Notes under the pieces: model-generated
Seen by the model: the letters and a program-made list of their open reading frames with translations, nothing else
Told to the model about the DNA's origin: nothing
The model's database searches: none
Position numbers and translations under genes: made by a program
NCBI RefSeq assembly: GCF_000189635.1
Contig: NW_002476179.1
Coordinates: 1 to 64,000, forward strand
Direction of reading: 5' to 3'
DNA from: Tetrahymena thermophila SB210
Taxonomy: Eukaryota; Ciliophora; Oligohymenophorea; Hymenostomatida; Tetrahymenidae
Length of the DNA: 64,000 bases
In this document: piece by piece, positions 10,949 through 23,943 of the stretch
How the letters are laid out: each line of letters opens with the position of its first letter
Numbering within the stretch: position 1 is the first letter of the stretch

Positions 10949-12788
10949 ATCCTCCTAAAATATATTATTTTGTTAATTTATTTGTTTAGAATCAATAAAA
11001 ATTGGTTATAATTTTGCAAAATATTTTGTATAATAACTCTAATTTAATTAAAAATACAAAGTATAATTTAACTACATTTAACTATAGGTTTTTTGTGCCA
11101 TTGCTAATAATCTTTTTTCTATCTATTTTTAAATAATGTTTAAAATAAAAATTGATAAAAGTAATAATACTTGTTCTCATTTATGGAACTACGACTATTT
11201 TGCTCATCTCTGCTATTGTATTTTCTAGTTTTTATGAGCTGAGACTAACACAAAGCTTTACTACCTATTTATTTATCCCTATTATCAAATAAATAGTTGG
11301 CTTTGAAATTAATTAAATAATGTGGAAGATTGAATATGATTTATAATTAATAAATTGATTGATTAATAACTAATCAAAAGATAAATAGATATATAGATAG
11401 ATAGATACTTATTATGTATTTCTAAACACTAAAAAACTTACTTTTTCATTCAGATTTCTTTGAAATAATCAAATTTCATATCAATTTTTATATAATCAAT
11501 AAATCAATCAATGACTCAGTCAAACATAACAAACAACTTATTCTTAAACTAAAAACAATCAACTAATTAAACTTAATAATAACCATATATTAAGCCATAA
11601 CTCAGTATTTACCAACCTGAGTAGATAGATCATTCATATTGAAAATATAAATTTATCCATTAAAAAAATAAATAAAAAATATTGATGATTAATATTTCGA
11701 AATTAAATACACCTTAAATTTATTGCCAAAATTGCTTAAATTAATACATTTTTTATTTAATAAATATCATTTTATCTATTTTTTTATTATTTGGGAATTT
11801 TTCTTGAAATTTCAAATTTATTTAAATAAAATATTTGCTCATTTTTTAAATAAATAAATAAAAATTAATTTATCTTTTTTAAAAATTAGTAAAATTATTA
11901 AATATATTAAAATGATAAATAACAGTAAATGACAAAAAAAACTTTATAATAAATATTATTAATTCAAAAACATAAATTCTTTTTTAAATATTACACTCAT
12001 TTTTATAAATATTTATTTACCAAAAATTAGCAATATGTTTTAATATTCTTAAAATAACAAGTTAAAACTAACAAATAGAATTAATTTTTCTTTATCAATT
12101 CAACTCTATTTGAATATTAAAATTATAGAAAAAATCAATTTTTTTTTAAAATTAAAAATTTATAATAAAAAATAAATTTCTATCTTAAAATTTGAATTGG
12201 ATTTATTTTATTTATTATGAATAATAATATTTTTTTTAACTTAGTAAATATTTAATAATTTAAAATCTTACATATTTGTTAAAAATATTTTATTTAGGCA
12301 AACAATTTAGTCATCAACAAATAATATTATATAGTTTTTGTAATTAAATTCCTTTAATTTTAAATTCAAAATTATATAATGCAGCATTTTTTTCACATAC
12401 TTTTGTTATTTTTTAACAAAAATTTAACTTGTAATTTCTCAAAATTAAAAATAAATGAAAGTATTTTAAAATAATTAGTAAAAATATTTTATAAAAACTT
12501 AATTTTATGAATTATTTATTAAATAGATCTTTTTTTTTAAATAAATTTTTAATTTAGAAAGTAAACTTTTGAAATTGTTATTGATAAATTTATTTTTTTG
12601 ATTTTTCTAAATTAATAATTTATAAATTTTGTATGGATATCTCAGAAAGATAGAATCGATTGAATTTAAATTTTTGAGGTTTAAACACAAATTTTTTGAT
12701 ATAATTTAAGAAAGCTTATTTGATTTACTCTTATACTTAAAATTCAAACAAATATAACTAAGTTATTAGTATTTACAAATTATCAATT
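10949..12788. other. Divergent spacer, no gene seen
   Basis: A 1.8-kb AT-rich stretch between two genes transcribed outward. It contains many TTAATTAA, AAATAAAT and polyA/polyT runs. No frame on either strand has protein-like composition, and no RNA-like hairpin was noticed. Confidence 0.55.
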
Positions 12789-14391
12789 ATGAGCTAAGAA
12801 CAGCAATAAGGATAGACACAAGGAGAAAACTATCAAGATATTAAAGAAGCTCTTGAATACCAAATAGATATAGTTTTAAGGCTGGAAGAAGAAAGACTTC
12901 TTTTGATTAAGGAAAGCAAAATTTAAAAGTAGGTCTTATTCTTAAAAATTAATGAATTTAAAAATATTTTAGATAAAAAATTAAGGAACTTCAAGACACC
13001 ATTGAGAAAATAAATCCTGATTTATAGAATAAATAAAATAAATAACAGGATGCTCAAACATAAGCATCTATTTAGATTTACAGTGTTGGAATAGATGTAT
13101 AAACTTAAACAGAATAAGGAGTTATTTAGAGCTAATTAAATGAAAAATATATGATCAATTTTACTGAAAATGATGAGGATTATAACGATTCTGTGCTTTA
13201 ATATTCATAAAATTAATCAATTATGACTTTAGAAGATGATATTGATACTTTTTCAATTCAAGAAGGAAAAAAATCTAATACAAGCGATTTACTTTAAAAG
13301 GCCCAATAAATTTTAAAAAAGAGTGAATAGAAAATATAAAATTTCGAAGAAGCATCACAATAAAAAAAAAAGACTACTTCTTCAGCAGCTGTAAATTAAT
13401 TTAAAAATATTTAATATAAATTAATTTATTTTAAATAAAATAAAAGTAAAAGAGTTTACCAATTAAAAGTCTCAATTTTAAGAAAAAAGATGGATCATCC
13501 AACTCATCACTGCAATCTTCTCATTATCAAAGCACTTCTGAAAAGTTACCAACAGAAAAAGAAAATACATCAATATCATTAAATACAGAAAAGAAGAAGG
13601 AATAGAATGATATCATAGCTTAGGAATTAGTAAAACTAACTCGTGAGAACAATTCTATGAGAGTAAACTTATTAATTAATTTTTAATCTTTTAGTAAGAA
13701 ATCTTAAAATAATTTATTAATTTATTAATTAATTTTAATTAGAAAGAAATGCAAAAATTGTAGGAATTATGTAAAAAACACTAAAAAGATAATGTCGATA
13801 TGAAAAAATTGATTGATGTAAAAAATGAAATGCTAGATAAATTGAGAATGGAAGTTGCTGAATTATCTCTTGTATTAAATAATGATAAATACAAATCAAT
13901 TAGAACTATAGAAGTAAAATTTTAGTTTGTAAGAATAATTATTTAAAAAAAATATTGTGTAAAAGGGTGAATTAAAAAAGTCAAAACAGTAAAATGCTGA
14001 GTTAAAAAAAGAATATGAAAGGGTATTTGAAGAAAAAAACGAAATTAAAGAAGAATTATCTCAATTTAAAGTTATACTCTCAAAGATTACTGAAGAATAT
14101 GATAAAATTAACAATAAAAATTCAGAGGGAGATATAAATATCAAGAAAGAAAATGAAAAACTAAAAGAAAAACTTTAAGAACAAGAAAAATAATAAAAGT
14201 TTTTAAAAGAGCAAATGCACTATAAAGAAGCTTCTGTACAAGAAATAAAAACAGAAAACCAAAAACTACTTGAAGAGATAGAATATTACAAACATGTTTC
14301 AATTAAGAGCAAAGAGTATGCTTAAAAGGCTATCTAAGACATAGATTTCTATAGAAACATATTAAAATAACACAATATCAACTTAAGTTGA
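12789..14391 (+). CDS. Coiled-coil protein, function unknown
   Basis: Five exons: 12789-12928, 12973-13390, about 13453-13662 (an acceptor six bases earlier is equally in phase), 13743-13913, 13966-14391. They give about 454 residues. The N-terminus is helical and acidic (DIKEALEYQIDIVLRLEEERL). A Gln/Ser-rich linker follows, and then a long coiled coil to the end (KEMQKLQELCKKHQKDN, NAELKKEYERVFEEKNEIKE, KENEKLKEKLQEQEKQQ). No enzyme or known family motif is seen. The heptad-like charge pattern suggests a structural cytoskeletal or basal-body type component; that is only inference. Confidence 0.7.
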
Positions 14392-15242
14392 TCATAAATT
14401 GATTTAATTAATTAATAAATAAATAAATAAATTATTACTATTATATAAAATTCATCTTATATTATTTTTGTAATTACTCTTTATTGTTTTCATTATTCTC
14501 TAATTATTCTTTCTAATAATAATTTTTTTAAATTTAATTGAATTTCTAAAACAATAAATAGCCTTTTTTTAAAATAGTTATTGTTAAATTGGTTCAAAAA
14601 TTACTTTTTACTTATTTTATTTATTAAATATTATAAGTTATTTTTTATGCTATTTTAGATAATTTTTATCATAAAAGTTTTTTTAGATTAATAATCCTCA
14701 AAATAATGAAAGATGAATTATTTTTTATTTTTTTTAGTTAATGAATAAATTCAAGAAATATATTTAAATCTTTAGAATAATTTATACAAAAAGTTATTAA
14801 ACAATTATTCATTATAAATAACTTGGTTATAAATAGAGATGGAACTAGGGTTAGATTTTTCTTAGATTTTTTCATAATTTGAAGAATTTTGAAAGCCATT
14901 AGTAATTTCTTTTTGCCAATTTTAATTTTTTTGTAAAAATTTTTTGAATGAAGTGGCTTGGAAAAAAGCTTAATTTGTATAATTTCTAAAATTTATCATA
15001 TATTTAAAGTGTTTATTTTCAAAGACAAGTTAGTTAAAAAAGTATTAAAAATTTAATTCAAACATTATATAAAATATCTTAAAAATAAATCAGCCAATTA
15101 ACTTGGAATTTATCACACCTTATAATTGAACATAAATATTATAATACATAATTTTTAAAAAATAGAATTAATTAATTAAATAAATAATTAAGAAATAAAT
15201 TATATTTGAAGAATTTATACAAGAAGCTTTTGATTAATTTAT
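14392..15242. other. Convergent spacer, no gene seen
   Basis: AT-rich region between two genes that end toward each other. It holds their 3' flanks. No coding signal. Confidence 0.55.
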
Positions 15243-18200
15243 TCATTTTAAAATATCAAAAATTTCGTCTTTAGGATATTTAAATAAATTTTTTTCTATA
15301 CTTTCTTATAGTTATTGAAGATAAGGTCTTAATTTATATCTATTTATATAAATTTAAGATTGGTTATCACTCTCATTCGCATAAATAGGATTTAGTAAAT
15401 TTTCTACTAGAGAGAGTTTACTATCTAATTTATTAATAACTAAGATTGTTTGGTTTAGTAATTTAATCTGTTCATCTAAAATTAATTTCTGATTCAATCT
15501 ATAAATAACAGCAAATCTCAACCTGTAGTTAATATCTGGGTTAAGAAGTGTTTTTTGATCTTCTTCAACAGAAGTTGTATATCTATTTTATTTATTTTTT
15601 TATTTATTTATTTATTAGTTAAATTGATAAGGTCTTTTAAATTATTTTAAAATAAATTACTTATTTCTGAGATATTATAGTAATTTAACAGCAAAAGATA
15701 ATACAAAAGATTCATATATTGGGGAAACAGGCAAACTAGCTATAATTCTCTTAAAGTCAGGTCCTTTGTAGTGCATCATGAGATAGAGTCTTAAATATAT
15801 AATTAAGTCTATATAATATAATTTTAATAAGGTACTTTAATTTATTCTTAAATTAACAATATATATGTAAATAAATTTATTTACCAATACAAATTTCATT
15901 TTTCTTTATTCTAAATTCCTAAGTTAAATCTTTTAGATCGACCTTTTCTTTTTTCTTCCATACAAAACCTCCAGAGCATGTGTCACTGGCTAAATACTCC
16001 TAAAATACAATCTTTTCAAATAGAATGTCATTAAGTTTCTCTACTTGCATATTCATCCACAGCTAATAATTAAAATTGTTAGTTTTATATTTTTAATTTT
16101 ATTTTTACTCTAAATGAATAAGAATCGTATCGATTTTTTAAGAAGGCAAAACCGTACCACATAAGTAAAAATCTATTTGTGCGCTGTCCATAGCAATTAT
16201 ATAACTATTGTCCCTTTTTTTCTCTTTTTAATTAATTAAATATTTATTTAATTTATTAAATTTATTAATAAAAAAATATACGGTTATCTTGTTGTGACGA
16301 CAAAGTAATTTTCTTCATCTTCATCATCATACCAGCTGAAATCAGACTCATCACTAACATCGCTAAAATCGCTTGAACTGTCACAACTTTCCCAATCCTC
16401 TTGTTCAACCTCCTCTTTTTCCTCACCCTCTTTCTTATTTTAGTCATCTTAAATTGCTTTTTTGGTAGCTGTGATTTATAAGAAATAATTTTTTAATAAA
16501 ATTAAACTAACAACTAGTTTACTGTGAATTGTGAGTTATTTAACTTGCATTATAATTCCATCTTCTTCTTTTTCTAGTAAGACGTCTTCTTCCCATTTCT
16601 TCTTCTTTTATTTTTATGGCTTAGGTTCTGATTTGAGGTTAAAAAATTTTTCTAATTCAGCTTCTTTAAGCTATTAATTTTATCCCTTTCTCTCTGTTTT
16701 TTCATCATCAGAGGTGTCATTGTCTTCAGATTCAGTAGTAGGGTAAAATTTAAATGTAAATAAATCTTATTCCTTGTATGTTTATAAAAATTTATTTTAT
16801 TTCCAAAAATGTTTATTATTTACTTACTTTTGTCTATTTAAGCTTATTAACATTTATTTCAGCACACAATTGCCTTAGCTCGTCCCTAGGTATCCAATCA
16901 ATACCTTTTAAATCTAAATTTTTTTAGCTTTCCTCACTTAGATATTCTCTAAATTGATAAACATATTTCAATCTCCTGTTTTGATATCTAATTAATTAAT
17001 TAAATACATATTAGACTCATATTGAATCAATTTAAATTTAAATAATCACTGATATAGGTTGTTTTTTATTTTATCCTCCTCTGTAAATACTAAAAGAGGA
17101 TCTTTCATTAATTATAAATTTATTTTGTGCTTTTTAATTCTGTATTTTTCATGTGCCTTTTTGGGATGCTACTCAAATTCTCTATTAATTATATAATGAG
17201 TTGTAGTATCGCAGTTATGGTTGAACATATCTGCTAAAGGAACTAGGCAAACACTTGGAAGAGTCCATCCATACCTAACAAAATATTCTTAATAATTATC
17301 ATAATAAAACCTTAAATAAATAATACCCTCTAGTCATGCAAAGCTCATAGCAGTAATAAAATAGCTCTTTGTTTACTTTATCTTATGGAAAATATTAAGG
17401 GTATAGCTTAACTACTTTATCCATGTTTCTCCATTATTTTTCCATCTCATTTTTAAGAGATTAAAGCTATTATATTTTTAGTTGTTAAAATCAAATTCAA
17501 ATTATAATTAAAAAGCATAATTTAAAGATATTAATGATTTATTCTACTTTTCTTAAAGCACATTTAAGACAGATTATTATAAAAAAAATATTTAATTTGA
17601 TTGATTTACTTCTTGTAAAATATAGGAGTCCTCAAATTATGCAAGTTCTTCAGTACTCCAATCTAGCAAGGTATAAGATTTTTAGTTGAGTTCAAAATAT
17701 GGATGCCAAAATGATTATTCTCCTTTTAATTTCTCATACATTAGGTAGAGTGCAAGAATGTTAAAATCTGCATCCCCGCACTTTTCTTCGTCAAATAATT
17801 CAGGAAATCTATTTTATTTAATAATTTATTACTAAATTCTATTTTAATTATTTAATTATGAATTAATTACTTTTCTAAAACTTCTTCTAAATCGCATCCA
17901 TAAACCTTGTCTTCTGAAATAATTAATTTGTTTGGAATAGCTAAAATAACCTAATTATTTTTATAATAAATGAGCTAAATTTTTTATGAAGAACATGCTT
18001 ACCTTTTAGGGAGATATATCCTAATCGGCTGCAATTCCAGGAACTCCCAAAGGACCAAATGCTGCAGGGAATTAAATCTAATATATATTATAAATTAATA
18101 AAATTTTATGTGAGTAGTAAGTAATTAATTAATTAATTACTCCTTCCATAATAGCTCCATTATCAATGCACCATTGTTTAAACTTGATATATCTTTAATC

Positions 18201-18330
18201 ACTTTATAATTTGAGGGTCTCCTCTATGTTTAACTCGTCTTCTTCTATAAAATAATTTGATTGTCACATTATGATAAATGTTAATATCTTAAATATTAAT
18301 TGACTAAATAAATAAATAAATACCTATCAT
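15243..18330 (-). CDS. SET-domain lysine methyltransferase, SETD/Rubisco-LSMT type
   Basis: Twelve exons from a 7-nt first exon (18330-18324) to 15582-15243 give 762 residues, with all phases consistent. The N-terminal block FKQWCIDNGAIMEG, AFGPLGVPGIAADQDI and VILAIPNKLIIS is the split SET start typical of SETD3/SETD6/LSMT enzymes. It is followed by the iSET region (DADFNILALYLMYEKLKGEQ, SFWHPYFEL, LLDWSTEELAQFE) and the SET core LPSVCLVPLADMFNHNCDTT with the SAM-binding NH pair at about residues 220-221. The C-terminal substrate-binding domain ends with INYRLRFAVIYRLNQKLILDE, a strong Rubis-subs-bind motif. Between SET and that domain lies an acidic insertion (about residues 350-490) including DDEDEENYF. 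These enzymes use SAM to methylate lysine or histidine of non-histone proteins; the substrate here is unknown. Confidence 0.87.
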
Positions 18331-18958
18331 ATTATATTGGTTCTCCGCTATTTTAAATTTTTGAAATTTAATTAAAAAAAAATACAAATTTTGCGCAATA
18401 TATCTTTGTTAGTTAAATTATATATCACAATTTCAACAAAATCTTATAACAATTTACCACATGCAAAAGCTATAAATAAATATATTCATTTTTGTAAAAA
18501 ATATTTAATTAATATTTCATTTTGAAACTTTTACATTATAAATTTTAATTTTTATTAGTAAAATAAAATAAGCTTTTTTGAAGTAAACCAATAAAATTTG
18601 TTAATAAACTGTTTTTTTTCTTCAAAAATTTATTTTATTTCTCAAAATAAATAAATCACACACAATCTGTAAACTCTTTTATGACTTTACGTGTTTCTAA
18701 CTTACTAATTATTAATTTTGAAAATTTTAATAAATTAGCAAGTATATTTAGAGGTTGAAAGTAACAAAATTGTTTACTTAAAGATTCAATGTAAATAGGC
18801 AAAAATAAATTTTTTAAGTTGAATAAATTATAACAAATATAATAAATTTAAATTAAATTTCTAATTTTTGAATAAATTGAGCATAATTTAAAATTAACTT
18901 AATGTAAAAATAAATGAAGCAAGTAAGTAAGTAAATAAGATGAGCATAATAAAAAGTT
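18331..18958. other. Spacer, no gene seen
   Basis: AT-rich sequence between two reverse-strand genes: promoter side of the SET gene and 3' flank of the next gene. No coding signal. Confidence 0.55.
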
Positions 18959-21900
18959 TCATTTTTTGAATTTGGAAAATTTAACAGAGCTTAGTAAGGT
19001 TTCGTTAGCTTTTTTAGGAGATGTTTGGCCCATTTCAGATTATTTTGATAATAACTTAATTAATGGTTATCCTTTCTCAGAAAGAGGGCTTTCTAAATTA
19101 TTTTTTGATCCCAATCTAGATAATGTATTTTGGGCCTTGATTTTGTTGAAAGATTTTGCTAATTTCTTGTGAATACTTGAACCTAGGTTTTCCACATTAG
19201 AGGCTAAACTATTATTGCTATTGATTGTGTCTTCATTAATCACTACAGTCTAAGCTTATCTCAAAGACACATTTTATAGATTTTTTTCAATAAATGGCGA
19301 TATAAACTATTTTTATAATTTTATCATTTGGAAAAATGAGTTTTTAAGCAAATCATTAAATTCATTATCAGTAATCTCTGCACTATTATTATTAAACACT
19401 CTCTATTTAATTGAAAGCTCCTCTTAATACAAGTACAAAGTGTATTGAACAAAGTTTTGATGCTTAATTTTGAATTGCTAGCATAAATTTATGAGATCAG
19501 GGTTATTTATCTTTTATTGGTTTGTAGAAAGATTTGGGAATTTATTTATTACTTGATTGATTTGAGAGTTAATGCTATCTTTAACCTCTTGTTGAACAAT
19601 TTGTAAAAGTTTACTCAAAAAAGTAACTACAGAAATTTAATTTAACTGAATTTTTTGTTTAATTACATCTATAAATTGGAAATTAAAATCTGATTATTCA
19701 AAGGCTTTAATCACAGTGTTCCAAGGAATCTCTTCAAACACTGTATCTAAAGGCATATTAAATTCTAAATTTGAATTATTTTAGTAGTTAAACTCTGAAA
19801 TTGGATTATAGATCTAAGTATTATTAACATTAATTTAGTCAAATCTGACTTGGTTCATGCTTGCATTTTAGTTATTAGCATATCTTTCGTTTTAGAGAGT
19901 TATAGGAGATATCTAGCTAATATCCTCATTATCTGGATACAAATTCTTTTTTTCTTCATTTAAATGCTGTAAACTCTAAAAAATTATTATCAATAACCTT
20001 ACCTCTTCTCTACTAGGTAAAGGTTATTCAAATATGCCGAAAAGCTAACTAAAGAAATAGCTAAAAGTATCCTTTTAATTTCTTTCCTATAAATAGTAAA
20101 TTATATAACCAATCATCTGGCAAGTATCTTCATAGTCTTAGCAAACATCATTTTAAAGGTACTCAATCAGCTAATCGCAAGGGTTAGATTCTGATTTTTA
20201 GACTGCTAATTGTCTTTGAAAAAATTAAATTAGAGTTTATTTGGCATTCCTTTTATTATTAGGAGATTTATCATCAACTAAAATTATATTTATTAATTAA
20301 TTAAATAAATAAATAAAAATATCAAATAAGTGTGAATTTACTCTGCATTGTTAAGAAATTTATATGCTACAAACACTTAGTGAAGGGATGATCGCCAAAC
20401 AAACTAATAAAAATTTTTACTTTTTTAATAAAACATTAAAATTTAATAAAATAATTACCGACTAACTTTGCTGTTAATGAAATTGCAAAAATTATTTTTT
20501 TGACTAAAAATATCTGAATCATTGAATTTAGATTTGCTAATAGAAAGGAGAACATTTGAGAGTGTAAGCAATTAAGATTCTGTCTTGATTTCAGCTTATT
20601 AAGCTGCAATAGACTCTTTTTTAATCATATTCGTCATTTTACTTGTAGTTTTAGCAAGCTTTGAAATAAAAATAAATCACTTAGTTTTATCTAAAAAGAA
20701 ATTAATATTATTTTTTAAATTACTCCTTCTAGTTGTGTTGGAGCGAAATCTAGGTTTTGCATGTCTTCTAGATTGAATTTCATCTCTTAAATAGTGGTTT
20801 TGAGGTTAATTATTTCCTCTTTTAACTTTCCTTCAATGTTTAAGGTATTCTTTTACTCCTCGTTTATTTTTTTCATCAAGTTTAGAATTTCATTCTAGTA
20901 ATAAATTTGATTAAGTTAAAAAAAATGCAAAAGAAAGAATTATTTATTTATTTATTTACATTCAAATCTTAGATCTGCTGTTTTTGATCTTAGATCAACT
21001 TTTCATTTTCAACATACTTTTGATTCATCTCTCTTTTTATTTTATATTGAAGTCTTGATTGTATATTATCCATCAAAATTATAAAGAATTTGTAAAATCC
21101 TTCACAAAATATGGCCAGATGACTGTCTTGATCAGAAATTTATCTTATTACTGGTGGGATATTATCATTCAATATAACAATCAATTCATTTATTAATCCA
21201 TCATGGAAGCGATTTTTGCTTTGTTCCAAAATTTCTCTCTACAATTTTTCCAAAAAAGAAAACAAAACTGCTTTTGTTTAGGCATTTATAACACTGTTAA
21301 AGCTCATATTTTTGAACTTTTCTTTGTTATAAATGTTTAAAACATCAAGAGTCTATTTAATCTATCAAAATAAAATAAAATAATTAAAGAAAAAATATAA
21401 CATTTTATTTATCTTTAAATTTGATTAAAGAGAGTTTTGTTATTTTAAGAGAGAATTTTATTAAAAGTAGGTTTTTACATCATCAGGTATATTTTCAAGT
21501 GATTGGACAACTTATTGATGCTAAACGAAGATTGGATTTTCATTTATATATTTCTTTACAAAGCCTTGAAATTTTTACTCATGTATAACATCATTTATAA
21601 TAAGGCGACTAGCTTGCTAATGAATTTAGTTTTGTTTAAGATTAAAAGGGTTAGGAGATTATTATGATTGCTAAATAGATTAATGAGTTTGAATTAATGA
21701 TAGTTGCATAGGAAATTGCTACTAATCGTTTTAAGGAGAAGTCATCGACATATTGACTTACTCATTGTTATTAGTCATTTAATAGAGCTACTAAGATTGA
21801 TTTCTAGAATGAGTTTGACTTTATAAATTTACATTTGGTAGAGAAGAAGAATTGCTTACAGTAGATCTAACAACCTTTCTACGTAATGTAGAAGGAGTTA

Positions 21901-22126
21901 GCATCGCTGTAGATGCCCTATCACTAATTGGAGAAGCTCCAAAAGGTTTTATCTTAAATTTATCTAACTAAACCCAATTTTAAGAGTTGAAGTTGATATC
22001 TTTCACATTATAGTTGCTAGAAATCTTTAATTGAGGTATCTTGCTAATATAAATCTTTCCATCTTTGGTCTAGTTTTTAATTTGTTATTGAGGACTCTGC
22101 GTTACAGAATTAAAATATTACTCCAT
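18959..22126 (-). CDS. Large coiled-coil protein, function unknown
   Basis: Exons 22126-21479, 21361-20960, 20894-20724, 20658-20459, 20403-20342 and 20277-18959 give 933 residues. A 27-nt GT..AG segment at 20002-19976 inside the last exon is in frame; I kept it as coding (see findings). The N-terminus is basic and Ser/Gln-rich (ASTAMLTPSTLRRKVVRS). The middle holds helical, coiled-coil sequence (YKIKREMNQKYVENEKLI, LNLMKKINEEQKNTLNIEGK, KTTIQEMKFNLEDMQNLD). The C-terminal 350 residues mix helical stretches with Ser/Asn-rich linkers. No known domain recognised. The length and mixed coiled coil fit a ciliate cytoskeletal protein, but nothing proves this. Confidence 0.72.
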
Positions 22127-23300
22127 TTAATTTTTAAAAACTTTGAATAAAATATTAGTTTCCTTTTTAAAATAATTTATTAATCAGATAGATTTTAGAA
22201 GGTAATTTTGTCTTTTTAAAGAACTAACTCGCTAATATTGAACAATTATTTACTGAAAAATTGCGAAATTAAGTGTGAATCAATGATGCTAAATAAATAA
22301 ATAAATTATAATTTAATTTAATATCCATAAATTTCAAGGCTTGAAACTTTTGCTTGTAAAATTATTTGTCATATTTATATTAAAATTTTTTATTTTCTTG
22401 ATTTAAATTTATTTTTAATACTGATTGATAATTTTTTCTATAATAATTGAAACAAAACAAACAATAAATAAATAAATGAGTATAAGCATTATCAAATTTG
22501 TTTTTACTCATTTGTTAATATTTAACATAAAAAATGTATAAAACTCTTAAAAATAAATAGCTATAATAATGAAAATAGATATCAAATTTTTTGTTCTAAA
22601 GAGTAAAATTAGTTTAATTTTCTAAAAAGAATATTAAAAGCATCTGTAATATTTTTAAATTAAATTTTTAAGTATTCAGTTTAATAACCAAGTACCTTTG
22701 TTTATTTTTTTGTAATATTTAGAGAAAGTTAGATAGAGCCATCTAGTTTAAAACAAATTAAGGAATAAAATCTTTTAAATTAAAATATCTTATATTTCAA
22801 ATTGAAATTAGAGCAATTAAATTATCACAGTTATTGATAATTCAATCAATATTTTAATTTAATATCAATTACTCTTTCTAAATGTATTAAAATTAAATTA
22901 TTCTAATATTTTAATGTTTTATTTATTTTTAAAGAGTATTAAAAAAAATATTTTTTATTAATTTGTTTGCTAATTGAGTGAAAAGTGATAAATACTGGTT
23001 TTTAAAGTTGTTAATAATAGATAATATTTATTCAAAATTTACATTTACTATAAAAAAATGAAATTAAATAGAAATAATCATTAATTAATTAATTAAATTT
23101 GCAAGTAGGTTTAAGAGGTCTGAAGAGAACTCATTAAAAAGATTTGCTTTTTAGTTATCTAGTTAGCTAGCTAATAGATAGACTTAAAATGATATGTAAA
23201 GAAATAATTAATTGATTTTGCTTGTTTGTTTATTGATTATTTGTTAATAATACAAGTTAAAAGGTTAAATTGAATATATAAAAATAATAAATAAAGGCAA
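22127..23300. other. Divergent spacer, no gene seen
   Basis: AT-rich spacer between outward-facing genes. Nothing recognisable except simple AT runs and a few ATTAATTAATTAA palindromes near 23080-23095. Confidence 0.5.
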
Positions 23301-23943
23301 ATGAATCCCATTTAATTTTCATAATTTGTTGTTAACTCTATTACAAAGCACTACTTTAAGGAAGTCGCGTAAATATTATAATCACAAGAATTTATTTTAA
23401 ATAAGCTAACTTAGGCTTAGCTGAAGCTTTTTTGCAAGCAATACATTGTATTAAAACTAAAATAATCTTAATTATTAATAGTTAGGGAGCCCTTAGACCT
23501 GGTTAAGTTAGACGTGAAGTAAAATCAGTTTACAAGGACTACAGTAAAAATCATAAAATAATTGCTTTTTGAGAAAAAATATATTTATCTTTTTATCTAT
23601 AAATTATAAAAAGATCCCTTGAAGATCCACATTTTTAAATACAAACACCCAAGAATGCTTGAAGTAATTTACAATTTATTTAATTATACATTTATTTGCA
23701 CATTGTTAGAATTTCTAGAAATTAAATATTTACTGTCAAAAATGGTCTAGAATGAAAATATTAAAAAATTATTTTATTAAATTGTTATTAATCAAAACTT
23801 CATATATATTTAAGATTCCTATGCCTGGTCATTAAAGAAGAGCTGAAAGAGTAGAAGCACAAAGAAGAAGAAATAGAGAATAAATTAATTTCTTTTGTAG
23901 ATATGTTCTTGCTAAGCAAGGAAAGACTATTCCTTATAATTGA
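23301..23943 (+). CDS. Small basic protein, unknown (exon joins uncertain)
   Basis: A plausible model has exons 23301-23368, 23482-23543, 23614-23663 and a last exon ending at TGA 23941-23943. Phases agree whether the last exon starts at 23710 (137 aa) or about 23818 (about 101 aa). The clear coding pieces are MNPIQFSQFVVNSITKHYF, GALRPGQVRREVKSVYKDY and the final IPMPGHQRRAERVEAQRRRN...FFCRYVLAKQGKTIPYN. The protein is short and very Arg/Lys-rich with a positively charged, aromatic start. That would suit a mitochondrial ribosomal or respiratory-complex subunit, but I do not recognise a family. It could also be two short transcripts. Confidence 0.45.

Noticed and set aside
16080-16125. Possible intron in the SET gene near GTAAAAATAAAATT
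   Set aside because: Removing it breaks the frame, while reading through is open and keeps phase with both flanking exons.
16265-16447. Basic Arg/Lys-rich short reverse frame
   Set aside because: Out-of-frame reading of the acidic insertion in the SET-domain gene; the true frame gives DDEDEENYF.
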